From contig NZ_JAGISH010000014.1 in the NCBI RefSeq assembly GCF_017813235.1, positions 1-64,000 on the forward strand: 64,000 nucleotides of DNA, written 5' to 3'. Below are positions 24,085-32,115 of this stretch, in pieces (within the stretch, counting starts at the first letter, position 1; the number at the start of each line of letters is the position of its first letter). The notes below the pieces were generated by a model. The model saw only the letters and a list, made by a program, of their open reading frames with translations, ran no database searches and was not told the DNA's origin. This stretch comes from Sagittula salina. Lineage in GTDB: Bacteria; Pseudomonadota; Alphaproteobacteria; Rhodobacterales; Rhodobacteraceae. The translations under genes and the position numbers were made by a program.

Positions 24085-25186
24085 CGTCAGTCTGCAAACC
24101 GATCCCGGGGTCCTGTCGGACGACCCCATGCAGGAAGCCCGCCGGCAGGTGGAGATCTGCAACGCCTGCCGTTACTGCGAGGGCTTCTGCGCCGTCTTCC
24201 CGGCGATCACGCGCGAGAAGGTCTTTGCCGACGGCGACCTGACGCAGCTCGCGAACCTGTGCCACAACTGCCGCGGGTGCTACTACGCCTGCCAGTACAC
24301 CGCGCCGCATGAATTCGACCTGAACCTGCCGCGCGCGCTGGCCTCGGCCCGGGCCGAAAGCTGGGAGCGGCTGGCCTGGCCCGGCGGGCTGGCAAAGACC
24401 TTCCAGGCGAAGGGCGGCGCGCTGGTGGCGGCGCTGGTCGCGGGCTTCGCCATCATGTTCGCCGCCATTGCCGCGCTGCCGGGGGAGGGCGAGGGCTTCT
24501 ACGCCTGGTTGTCGCACAGCGCGATGGTGGCGATCTTCGCGCCCGCCTTCCTGTTGCCACTGGCGGCGCTGGCCGTATCGCTGCGCCGCTACTGGCGTGA
24601 GGTGGGCGGCACATGGCTGACGCTGGCCGACTGGCGTGAGGCCGTGGGCAGCGCGGGACGCCTGAAGAACCTGTCCGGCGGGCAGGGGCAGGGCTGCAAC
24701 TTTGAAAAGGCCGAGCGGTTCTCCGACGCGCGGCGCCATGTGCACCAGGCGGTGATGTACGGTTTCATGCTGTGCTTTGCCTCGACCTCTGTCGCGACGT
24801 TGCTGCACTATGTTGCCGGGATGGAGGCGCCCTATGGCCTGTTCTCCCTGCCAAAGCTGCTGGGCGTGCCCGGTGGCCTGCTGCTGGTGGTGGGCTGCGC
24901 GGGGATGATCGCGCTCAAGGGGAAGGCGGACCCGGATCTCGGAACGCCCGGCCGGGCGTCGGGCGAACGCGCCTTTATCTGGCTTCTGGGGTTTGTCGGG
25001 CTGTCGGGGCTGGTGCTGTATGCGGTGCGCGGCACCGGGCTGACGGGCCCGCTTCTGGCACTGCATCTGGGCAGCGTTCTGACCTTCTTCCTGCTGACGC
25101 CCTATTCGAAAATGGCGCACGGCTTTTACCGTTTCACCGCCCTGCTGCGCGAGGCACAGGAAAAACGCCTGCGCGCCAAGGGCTGA
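24074..25186 (+). CDS. tcuB: Tricarballylate utilization protein TcuB (Fe-S membrane protein)
   Basis: A 370-residue protein that overlaps tcuA by 11 bases. The N-terminal part has two ferredoxin-like clusters with the pattern C-X2-C-X2-C-X3-C: CNACRYCEGFC at about 34-44 and CHNCRGCYYAC at about 63-73. Six hydrophobic helices follow with histidines that could hold heme b (MVAIFAPAFLLPL, VMYGFMLCFASTSVATLLHY, LLVVGCAGMIAL). TcuB takes electrons from TcuA flavin and passes them to the quinone pool. The enteric partner permease TcuC is missing; the AbrB-type permease or the TTT systems may supply substrate. Confidence 0.85.
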   Translation: MSLDVSLQTDPGVLSDDPMQEARRQVEICNACRYCEGFCAVFPAITREKVFADGDLTQLANLCHNCRGCYYACQYTAPHEFDLNLPRALASARAESWERLAWPGGLAKTFQAKGGALVAALVAGFAIMFAAIAALPGEGEGFYAWLSHSAMVAIFAPAFLLPLAALAVSLRRYWREVGGTWLTLADWREAVGSAGRLKNLSGGQGQGCNFEKAERFSDARRHVHQAVMYGFMLCFASTSVATLLHYVAGMEAPYGLFSLPKLLGVPGGLLLVVGCAGMIALKGKADPDLGTPGRASGERAFIWLLGFVGLSGLVLYAVRGTGLTGPLLALHLGSVLTFFLLTPYSKMAHGFYRFTALLREAQEKRLRAKG

Positions 25187-25190
25187 GCGT

Positions 25191-26078
25191 CTAGAGCCGG
25201 GACAGTATCGTTTCGGCGCGGGTCCGCAGGTCGTCCTCTCCGGGATCGGCCTGCAGACCCGCGATCAGAACCTCCCACCGGGCCGTCGCTGCCGCCATGC
25301 GTCCGCCAAGGCCCAGTTCCTCGACCGTGCGGGCGACCTCCTGCATTTCAGCCGCGCGGCGGGCGCCGTGCACCATCATGCGTTCCAGATTGTACGCCCC
25401 CCGCCTGCGCCAGGCGATATCGGGGTCGGAAGCTTCCAGCGAGCCGATGACCTCTTCGGCCACGCCCGCCCGATAGGCGGCAAGGAAACATTCGGCGGTC
25501 AGCGCCTCCATACCCTTCACCATGACGGATCGCAGCATCTTGATGGAGGACGCCCGGCCGACCTCTTCGCCAGCGGGTTCCGGACGCATGTCTAGCGAGA
25601 AAAGCACCGCCATGCCCGCGTCGGCATGCGGGCCGGAAACCAGCAGCGGGGCGTGGTGCAGTTTCGGATGCACAGGCGACATCACGGCGACATCGACGTA
25701 GCGCCCGCCGGCCGCCTCGATCACCTCGGCGGCCTGGCGTTTGGTTCCGGGCGCGCAGGAGTTGCAGTCGAACCAGAGCGCGCCGGGGGCAAGGTGCGGC
25801 GCGGCGGCCTGCGCCGCGATCAGTGCCTGATCGGCGGTGACGGTGCAGAATACCGCCTGCGCGCCGGTCATCGCTTCGCGCAGGTTGTCGCGCCCGTCTA
25901 TGCCCGCCTGTGAATAGCGCGCGTGCATCGCCGCGCGGGTCGGGGTGGCGTCGGTCTTGATGTCGTAAGCGCGGACCAGATCGGGGCGTCCATCGTCCCA
26001 GCCGGTGTGAAAGGCGGCGCCTGCCTCTCCGAAGCCCACGAAGGCCACGCAGGCCGGGCGATTGCTGAACTCGGTCAT
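25191..26078 (-). CDS. NAD(P)-dependent oxidoreductase, 6-phosphogluconate dehydrogenase-like (DUF1932)
   Basis: A 295-residue protein with an N-terminal Rossmann fold (VAFVGFGEAGAAFHTG) and a helical C-terminal domain of the DUF1932 type (SSIKMLRSVMVKGMEALTAE). The family is related to 3-hydroxyisobutyrate and 6-phosphogluconate dehydrogenases. The catalytic Lys is seen in the IKMLRS helix. The substrate is unknown; a hydroxy acid is likely. Its start is divergent from the acyl-CoA dehydrogenase gene. The 3' end is 4 bases from tcuB. Confidence 0.8.
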   Translation of the reverse strand: MTEFSNRPACVAFVGFGEAGAAFHTGWDDGRPDLVRAYDIKTDATPTRAAMHARYSQAGIDGRDNLREAMTGAQAVFCTVTADQALIAAQAAAPHLAPGALWFDCNSCAPGTKRQAAEVIEAAGGRYVDVAVMSPVHPKLHHAPLLVSGPHADAGMAVLFSLDMRPEPAGEEVGRASSIKMLRSVMVKGMEALTAECFLAAYRAGVAEEVIGSLEASDPDIAWRRRGAYNLERMMVHGARRAAEMQEVARTVEELGLGGRMAAATARWEVLIAGLQADPGEDDLRTRAETILSRL

Positions 26079-26156
26079 TTCGGGTCCTCTTCCTGTCGCG
26101 GCGAGACTGCCCCGGATCACGGAGGGCGGCAAGATGGGGCGCTGGCCTTCGGCGCC

Positions 26157-26185
26157 GTCATGTATATGACTTGTGCGGCGCACAA
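26157..26185 (+). promoter_or_regulatory. Palindromic operator candidates before the acyl-CoA dehydrogenase gene
   Basis: GTCATGTATATGAC (26157-26170) is a near-palindrome with a TATATG core that could act as a -10. It is directly followed by a perfect inverted repeat TTGTGC-GGC-GCACAA (26171-26185). Both lie between the divergent starts at 26078 and 26202. A dimeric repressor site is likely; the regulator is not identified. Confidence 0.5.
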
Positions 26186-26201
26186 TGCTGAAAGGACGCC
26201 C

Positions 26202-27407
26202 ATGGATTTCGCCATCTCGCCCGAACTGGAGGCCCTGCGCTCCCGTGTTGCCGATTTCGTCGAAACGGGCCTGATTCCGCTTGAATCCGACCCGGTGAGC
26301 TATGACGCCCACGAAAACATCGACGAGGGGCTGCTCGAACGGCTGCGGGCGGAGGCGCGGGCGCAGGGGCTGTGGTGCCTGCAACTGCGCCCCGAAACCG
26401 GTGGCGGCGGTTTGGGGAAGGCGGGCATGGCTGTGGTCTACGAGGAAATGAACCGCTCCATCTTCGGCCCGGTGGTGTTCAACTCCGCCGCGCCCGACGA
26501 CGGCAACATGATGGTGCTGGAGGCGCTGGCCACCGAGGCGCAGAAGCAGCGCTGGCTGGCGCCCATCGTGCGCGGCGAGGTGCGTTCGGCCTTTGCCATG
26601 ACGGAACCGGCACCGGGCGGCGGGTCCGATCCGGGCATGATGCTGACCCGCGCGGAAAAGCGCGGCGGCCGTTACGTGGTCTCGGGGCGCAAGTGGTTCA
26701 TCACCGGGGCGGCCGCGGCCGCGCATTTCATCCTGATCGCGCGTACCTCGGATGACGCGCGGCGCGGGCATACGGCGTTCCTGTTCCACCGCGACGATCC
26801 CGGCTGGGAGATCGCGCGCCGCATCCCGATCATGGGGCCGGAGGAGCACGGCGGCCATTGCGAACTGGTCTTCGACGGGCTGGAGATCCCGGAAGAGAAC
26901 GTCCTGATGGGGGAGGGGCTGGGCATGAAGGTGACGCAGACCCGCCTCGGCCCGGCGCGGCTGACGCACTGCATGCGCTGGCTGGGGCTGGCGAAGCGCT
27001 GCATGGAGATCGCCACCGAGTATGCGGAACGTCGCGAAGGCTTTGGCCAGCGGCTGATCGAGCGGGAAAGCGTGGCGCAGATGCTGGGCGACATTGCCAT
27101 GCGCATCGAGGTCGGCCGCCTGCTGGTGATGAAGGCGGCGTGGGAAATCGATCGCGGCGGCTTTGCCCGCAAGGAGGTGTCGATGGCAAAGATCCAGGTG
27201 GCGAACGTGCTGCACGACGCCGCCGACGTGGCGATCCAGATCAACGGCGCGCGGGGCTATTCGAAGGATACCGTGCTGGAATGGATCTACCGCTACGCGC
27301 GGCAGGCGCGGCTGGTGGACGGCGCCGACGAGGTGCACCGCATGGTGCTCAGCCGAAGCCTTGGCGCGGAGGGCCGGGGCTTCTGGTCCTGGCCGGTGGA
27401 GAGCTGA
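26202..27407 (+). CDS. Acyl-CoA dehydrogenase family protein
   Basis: A 401-residue flavoprotein with the full acyl-CoA dehydrogenase fold. It has an N-terminal helical domain, then the signature AFAMTEPAPGGGSDPG and KWFITGAAAAAHF, and a C-terminal helical domain with RREGFGQRLIE and the FAD/tetramer segment QINGARGYSKDTVLEW. It oxidises an acyl-CoA at C2-C3. Residues 270-290 (GLAKRCMEIATEYA) suggest the subgroup of branched or longer acyl-CoA dehydrogenases. The usual catalytic glutamate could not be assigned with confidence. ATG at 26202 follows AAAGGACG. No acyl-CoA ligase is adjacent, so its pathway role is open. Confidence 0.85.
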   Translation: MDFAISPELEALRSRVADFVETGLIPLESDPVSYDAHENIDEGLLERLRAEARAQGLWCLQLRPETGGGGLGKAGMAVVYEEMNRSIFGPVVFNSAAPDDGNMMVLEALATEAQKQRWLAPIVRGEVRSAFAMTEPAPGGGSDPGMMLTRAEKRGGRYVVSGRKWFITGAAAAAHFILIARTSDDARRGHTAFLFHRDDPGWEIARRIPIMGPEEHGGHCELVFDGLEIPEENVLMGEGLGMKVTQTRLGPARLTHCMRWLGLAKRCMEIATEYAERREGFGQRLIERESVAQMLGDIAMRIEVGRLLVMKAAWEIDRGGFARKEVSMAKIQVANVLHDAADVAIQINGARGYSKDTVLEWIYRYARQARLVDGADEVHRMVLSRSLGAEGRGFWSWPVES

Positions 27408-27478
27408 TTCACGCGCCCCGGAACCCGCCGCCACGTCCGGGGTTTCCTTCGAAACAGGACCGCGAAAGGAAGGACCGG

Positions 27479-27973
27479 ATGAGCGAAGAGCGGCATGACA
27501 AACGATCCGAGCAACGTGCGCGGCGTATGCTGACGACGCTCTGCGAGGGCGGGCTGAAGCTGGCCAGCGCCGAGAGCTGCACCGGCGGGCTGATCGCCGC
27601 GTTGGTGACGGATATCGAGGGGTGTTCACACGCCTTCGAACGTGGCTTCGTGGTCTACAGCGACGATGCCAAGCACGACCTTCTGGGCGTGCCCCGCGCC
27701 ATTCTGGAGGAACAGGGCGCAGTGTCGGAAGACGCGGCACGCGCCATGGCGGAAGGCGCGCTGCAGCGCTCCGGCGCGGACCTTGCAATCTCTGTCACCG
27801 GCTACGCGGGACCCACGGAGGACGGCGGCACCGAGGGCGACGTACATTTCGCGCTGGCCCGGACGGGCGAAACGCAGCATCGGTTCGAAAGGTTCGGACC
27901 GCGCGGGCGCGACGCGATCCGGCAGTGCTGCGTTGACACGGTGCTCGAGATGCTCGAGTCAGCTGTATCATGA
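27479..27973 (+). CDS. pncC: Nicotinamide-nucleotide amidohydrolase (CinA C-terminal domain family)
   Basis: A 164-residue protein equal to the C-terminal domain of CinA. It shows [15 protein letters not shown] (catalytic Ser and Thr-Gly-Gly), [18 protein letters not shown] and [13 protein letters not shown]. PncC deamidates NMN to nicotinate mononucleotide, which feeds NAD recycling. The stand-alone domain lacks the N-terminal MoCF-like part of full CinA. The ATG at 27479 follows GAAAGGAAGG. It overlaps nadE by four bases, so two steps of NAD recycling are coupled. Confidence 0.85.
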   Translation: MSEERHDKRSEQRARRMLTTLCEGGLKLASAESCTGGLIAALVTDIEGCSHAFERGFVVYSDDAKHDLLGVPRAILEEQGAVSEDAARAMAEGALQRSGADLAISVTGYAGPTEDGGTEGDVHFALARTGETQHRFERFGPRGRDAIRQCCVDTVLEMLESAVS

Positions 27974-30033
27974 CCGACACGCCCCAGCCCGCCTTCACCG
28001 CCTACCACCGCCACGGCTTTGTCCGGGTGGCGACCAGCACGCCGCGGGTCCGGCCTGCGGATGTGGGCTACAACTGCGACAGCATCCTCGAAGAGGCCCG
28101 CCGCGCGGACCGTGCCCGCGCCGATCTGGTCGTGTTCCCCGAACTGTGCCTGTCGTCCTACGCGCTCGACGACCTTCATATGCAGGACGCGCTGCTCTCG
28201 GCGGTCGAGGCAGACCTCGCGCGGATCGCGGCAGAGAGCGCGAAGCTGACGCCTGTGCTGCTGGTGGGCGCGCCGCTGCGCCGCGATGGGCGGCTTTATA
28301 ACTGCGCGGTGGTGATCGCGCGGGGCCGGGTGCTGGGTGTGGTGCCGAAATCCTTCCTCCCGAATTACCGCGAGTTCTATGAAAAACGTTGGTTCGCCCA
28401 TGGCCGAGCCACCGGCGGAGAGATCACGGTCGCGGGGCAGACTGTGCCCTTTGGCGACGACCTGATCTTTGAGGCGCGCGATCTGACGGGCCTGATCTTC
28501 CACGTCGAGATCTGCGAGGACCTTTGGACCCCAGCGCCGCCGTCGGGGCAGGCGGCCATGGCAGGGGCGCTGATCCTCGCCAATCTTTCGGCCTCGAACA
28601 TCGTGATCGGCAAGGCATCGGACCGCCACCTGCTGTGCCGCTCGCAGTCCATGCGCGCCTTTGCCGCCTATGCCTATGCCGCCGCCGGGCCGGGCGAGAG
28701 CACGACGGACCTCGCCTGGGACGGGCAGGGGATGATATATGAACTGGGCGACCTGGTGGCGGAATCGACCCGCTTCGCCGCCGATCCGGAACTTACGCTG
28801 GCGGACGTGGACACCGGGCGCATTCTGTCGGAACGGATGCGCACGGGCAGTTTCAACGACGCGGCGCGGCATCATGAACCCGCATTCCGCCGGGTGGCGT
28901 TCGACCATCGGCCGCACCATGAGAACGCGGGGCTGATCCGGCCGATGCGCCGTTTCCCCTACGTGCCGAACCGGGAAACGCACCTCGACCAGGACTGCTA
29001 CGAGGCCTTCAACATCCAGGTCGAAGCGTTGCGGCGCCGGTTCGAGGCGACGCATGGCAGGTCCATGGTGATCGGCATATCGGGCGGGCTCGATTCCACG
29101 CACGCGCTGATCGTGGCGGCGAAGGCCTGCGACCGGATGGGCCTGCCGCGCGACCGCATCCTTGCCTTCACCATGCCGGGGTTCGCGACCTCGGAGGGTA
29201 CGAAGGACAACGCCTGGAAGCTGATGCGGGCCATGGGCGTCACGGCGGACGAGATCGACATCCGCCCCGCAGCGCGGCAGATGCTGGCGGACATGGGGCA
29301 CCCGTTCTCGGACGGGGAGCCGGTTTACGACGTCACTTTCGAGAACGTGCAGGCGGGGCTGAGGACGGATTATCTCTTCCGGCTGGCGAACCAGCGGCAG
29401 GGTTTCGTGATCGGCACGGGCGACCTGAGCGAGCTGGCGCTTGGTTGGTGTACCTACGGCGTGGGCGACCAGATGAGCCATTACGCGGTAAACGCGGGCG
29501 TTCCGAAGACGCTGATCCAGTACCTGATCCGCTGGACCACCCGCACCGGACAGTTCGACCCGGAGACGGACCGCGTGCTGGAGGCGATCCTCGAGACCGA
29601 GATTTCACCCGAACTGGTGCCCGCCGGAGAGGGCGAGGAAATCCAGAGCACGGAGTGGGTGATCGGTCCATACGAGCTGAACGACTTTTTCCTCTATCAC
29701 ATCATGCGCTACGGGGCGGCGCCGTCAAAAGTGGCCTTTCTCGCCTGGCACGCGTGGCATGACATCGGTGAAGGGCGTTGGCCCGACGGCTTCCCCGAGG
29801 CCAAGCGCAACCAGTACGATCTGGAAACCATCCGTCATTGGCTGGAACGCTTTGTACAGCGGTTCTTTGCCACCAGCCAGTTCAAACGCTCGGCCCTGCC
29901 AAACGGGCCGAAAGTCAGCGCCGGTGGCGCACTCAGCCCGCGCGGCGACTGGCGCGCGCCCTCCGACAGCGTGGCGACGCCATGGCTGAACGAACTCCGG
30001 GCGAACGTTCCGGAACGCTGGCCATCGGACTGA
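27970..30033 (+). CDS. nadE: Glutamine-dependent NAD+ synthetase
   Basis: A 687-residue two-domain enzyme. The N-terminal nitrilase-type glutaminase domain (about 15-290) shows the triad: Glu in [10 protein letters not shown], Lys in [12 protein letters not shown] and Cys in [10 protein letters not shown]. The C-terminal ATP-pyrophosphatase domain (about 340-650) has the P-loop [14 protein letters not shown] and [16 protein letters not shown]. It amidates nicotinate adenine dinucleotide to NAD with glutamine. The length matches the long two-domain NadE class. It is coupled with pncC upstream. A second copy on an extrachromosomal replicon is possible. Confidence 0.93.
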   Translation: MTDTPQPAFTAYHRHGFVRVATSTPRVRPADVGYNCDSILEEARRADRARADLVVFPELCLSSYALDDLHMQDALLSAVEADLARIAAESAKLTPVLLVGAPLRRDGRLYNCAVVIARGRVLGVVPKSFLPNYREFYEKRWFAHGRATGGEITVAGQTVPFGDDLIFEARDLTGLIFHVEICEDLWTPAPPSGQAAMAGALILANLSASNIVIGKASDRHLLCRSQSMRAFAAYAYAAAGPGESTTDLAWDGQGMIYELGDLVAESTRFAADPELTLADVDTGRILSERMRTGSFNDAARHHEPAFRRVAFDHRPHHENAGLIRPMRRFPYVPNRETHLDQDCYEAFNIQVEALRRRFEATHGRSMVIGISGGLDSTHALIVAAKACDRMGLPRDRILAFTMPGFATSEGTKDNAWKLMRAMGVTADEIDIRPAARQMLADMGHPFSDGEPVYDVTFENVQAGLRTDYLFRLANQRQGFVIGTGDLSELALGWCTYGVGDQMSHYAVNAGVPKTLIQYLIRWTTRTGQFDPETDRVLEAILETEISPELVPAGEGEEIQSTEWVIGPYELNDFFLYHIMRYGAAPSKVAFLAWHAWHDIGEGRWPDGFPEAKRNQYDLETIRHWLERFVQRFFATSQFKRSALPNGPKVSAGGALSPRGDWRAPSDSVATPWLNELRANVPERWPSD

Positions 30034-30083
30034 CGGCGCCATCCACTCTGAAGCTGTGACGTCAACCGAACCGGGTCGCTTTG

Positions 30084-30287
30084 TCAGCTGCCCGATGCGG
30101 GCTCATGCTCATTCGCCCCGTCGTGCGGCACATCGGAAAACGGGATGTGGGGCTGATTGACGCCTTCAAGGTTCACGGCAGGGGTTTCGCTCCGTTCGAC
30201 CGAGGTCTGGGTAAAGGCGTTGAGCGCGAACCAAGTCGCGAGCGACAGCGCGACCGCCGCCAGCGCGCCTGTCAGAAAGCCGGTCAT
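30084..30287 (-). CDS. Small membrane protein at the end of the formate dehydrogenase operon
   Basis: A 67-residue protein with one N-terminal transmembrane helix (LTGALAAVALSLATWFALNAF) and a short hydrophilic tail outside. I do not recognise the family. The ATG overlaps the stop of the gamma subunit gene by four bases, so it is translated with the formate dehydrogenase genes and may help assemble or anchor the complex (inference). Confidence 0.65.
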   Translation of the reverse strand: MTGFLTGALAAVALSLATWFALNAFTQTSVERSETPAVNLEGVNQPHIPFSDVPHDGANEHEPASGS

Positions 30288-31519
30288 CGGGTGCCCTCCG
30301 GTTGCTTGCCCTCGATTTCTGCCAGCCAGAGATCGTGGTGTTCCTTCGCCCAGTTGCGATCGACGTCGCCCTGCCACATGGCGTCGATGGCGCCCTGCAT
30401 CCCCACCGTGCCGATGTAGATATGCGCGATGAAGATAGCGATCAGCATCAGGCCGATCGTTGCGTGGGCCAGCATCGTCCAGCTCATGCCGTCGACACCG
30501 AAGAAGTAAAAGGGCACCATCAGCACGATACCCGTAGCGACCATCAGCCCGCCGCCCAGCACCGCCGACCAGAAGATCAGCTTCTGCCCGGCGTTGAACT
30601 TGCGCGCCGAGGGGTGGTCGGGGCTGTCGGTCATCATGCCGCCCGCGCGGCGCAGCCATTCGATATCCAGCCTGGACGGCAGATTGTGGCGGAGCCACAT
30701 CCCCGCCATGATCACCAGACCCAGCGCGAAGGGCGGGAAGAACATCATATGCCCCCACGTCGACAACCAGCCGGCGTCGCCCAGGAATTCCTCTCCGAAG
30801 GGGAGGAGCAGCGTCTTGCCGTAGGCGATGGTGATGCCGGTCAGCGCCAGCATTATGAAGGAAACCGAAGTCATCCAGTGCGTCGCGCGTTCGATCAGGC
30901 CAAAGCGCTTTACACAGCGCCGGCTGCGGCCTTCGACAATGGGGACGCGGCCCCGGATGGCCAGCAGCAGCGCCAGCAGGAAGCTGAAGCCGAGGATCGC
31001 CAGAGCGCCAAGATGCGTGACCAGATCCGCGATGCCGACGCGCCAGTCGCGTGCAAAGGGACGTTCGAAAATCTCGGCGGCGGGATAGGGCAGAGAAGAA
31101 ATGCCCGCGACCCGGTCCGAGGGTTTGATCATCGGCAGGGCCTCGTTGTCGGGCGTGGCCCAGGCTTCGGTGAGGAAGGGAGAGGGGTCCTCGATCGGGA
31201 CCGTGTTCAGGACCACGCCACTGCGCAAGGCGAGGTCCGGGATCTCGCCTTCGGGCGAGGGGCCGGTGCGCCAGCGTTCGTCCAGCAGCTTGGTGCGGGC
31301 GATGATGACCTCGGATGCCTCCATGCCGCCGACGTCGGGCGTGTTGTCCGCTGCGATCCAGCTGACCTCTGGCACGGTGCGGGCGTCGCCGTCGAACAGT
31401 TCCCAGACCTGAAAGCAGAGCGCCACGAACAACAGGGCCGCAACGATAGCGCCTCCGATGCGGTAGGCGGTGAAGTCGCGTCCGCGCACGACCACCGGGC
31501 CGGGTTGGTAAATGCTCAT
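30284..31519 (-). CDS. Formate dehydrogenase gamma subunit (cytochrome b556)
   Basis: A 411-residue membrane protein. One N-terminal helix (GGAIVAALLFVALCFQVW) is followed by a periplasmic segment of about 130 residues. The cytochrome b core comes next, with histidines in RATHWMTSVSFIMLALTGI, WGHMMFFPPFALGLV and HATIGLMLIAIFIAHIYIG. It is much longer than the 217-residue E. coli FdnI because of the periplasmic insert, which is usual in alphaproteobacterial formate dehydrogenases. It passes electrons from the Fe-S subunit to quinone. It overlaps the upstream Fe-S subunit gene by four bases. Confidence 0.87.
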   Translation of the reverse strand: MSIYQPGPVVVRGRDFTAYRIGGAIVAALLFVALCFQVWELFDGDARTVPEVSWIAADNTPDVGGMEASEVIIARTKLLDERWRTGPSPEGEIPDLALRSGVVLNTVPIEDPSPFLTEAWATPDNEALPMIKPSDRVAGISSLPYPAAEIFERPFARDWRVGIADLVTHLGALAILGFSFLLALLLAIRGRVPIVEGRSRRCVKRFGLIERATHWMTSVSFIMLALTGITIAYGKTLLLPFGEEFLGDAGWLSTWGHMMFFPPFALGLVIMAGMWLRHNLPSRLDIEWLRRAGGMMTDSPDHPSARKFNAGQKLIFWSAVLGGGLMVATGIVLMVPFYFFGVDGMSWTMLAHATIGLMLIAIFIAHIYIGTVGMQGAIDAMWQGDVDRNWAKEHHDLWLAEIEGKQPEGTR

Positions 31520-32112
31520 CCCTGTTCCTCCGGGTAATAGGCCGTTTTCCAGCCCCACGCGCCAGCGCCGTAGCCGCGGGCAATCACGCGTTCGCGGTAG
31601 ATTTCGCCGATCTCGTCGCCGTCTCCGGCCAGCAGCGCACGGGTCGAGCAGACTTCGGCGCAGAGCGGCAGCTTGCCTTCCGCCAGACGATTGCGGCCGT
31701 ATTTGCGGAACTCCTCCTCTGAGCCGTTTTCCTCCGGCCCACCAGCGCAATAGGTGCATTTGTCCATGGTGCCGCGCGTGCCGAAGAGCGTGGCGCGCGG
31801 GAACTGCGGCGCGCCGAAAGGGCACGCGTAAAAGCAGTAGCCGCAGCCGATGCAGGTGTCCTTGTCATGCAGCACCACGCCGATGTCGGTCTGGTACAGT
31901 GTCGAGACCGGGCAGACCGCGACGCAGGGCGCATCGGTGCAATGCATGCAGGAAATGGCAATGGACTTTTCGCCCGGCTCGCCATCGTTGATCGTGACGA
32001 CACGGCGGCGGACCATGCCCCAGGGCACCTCGTGCTCGTTCTTGCAGGAAGTCGCGCAGGCGTTGCATTCGATGCAGCGGTCCGTGTCGCAGAGAAATTT
32101 TGCACGCGCCAT
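31516..32112 (-). CDS. Formate dehydrogenase beta (iron-sulfur) subunit
   Basis: A 198-residue protein with four cysteine groups for four [4Fe-4S] clusters: CIECNACATSC, CMHCTDAPCVAVC, CIGCGYCFYAC, and a split CTYC plus CAEVC. It carries electrons from the molybdenum (or tungsten) site to the cytochrome b subunit. Unlike E. coli FdnH it lacks a C-terminal membrane helix, so anchoring depends on the gamma subunit. The gene starts three bases before the alpha-subunit stop, in the order alpha, beta, gamma. Confidence 0.92.
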   Translation of the reverse strand: MARAKFLCDTDRCIECNACATSCKNEHEVPWGMVRRRVVTINDGEPGEKSIAISCMHCTDAPCVAVCPVSTLYQTDIGVVLHDKDTCIGCGYCFYACPFGAPQFPRATLFGTRGTMDKCTYCAGGPEENGSEEEFRKYGRNRLAEGKLPLCAEVCSTRALLAGDGDEIGEIYRERVIARGYGAGAWGWKTAYYPEEQG

Positions 32113-32115
32113 GCG

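Noticed and set aside
27479-27973. Complete CinA protein
   Set aside because: Only the C-terminal amidohydrolase domain is present; nothing upstream encodes the MoCF-like domain.
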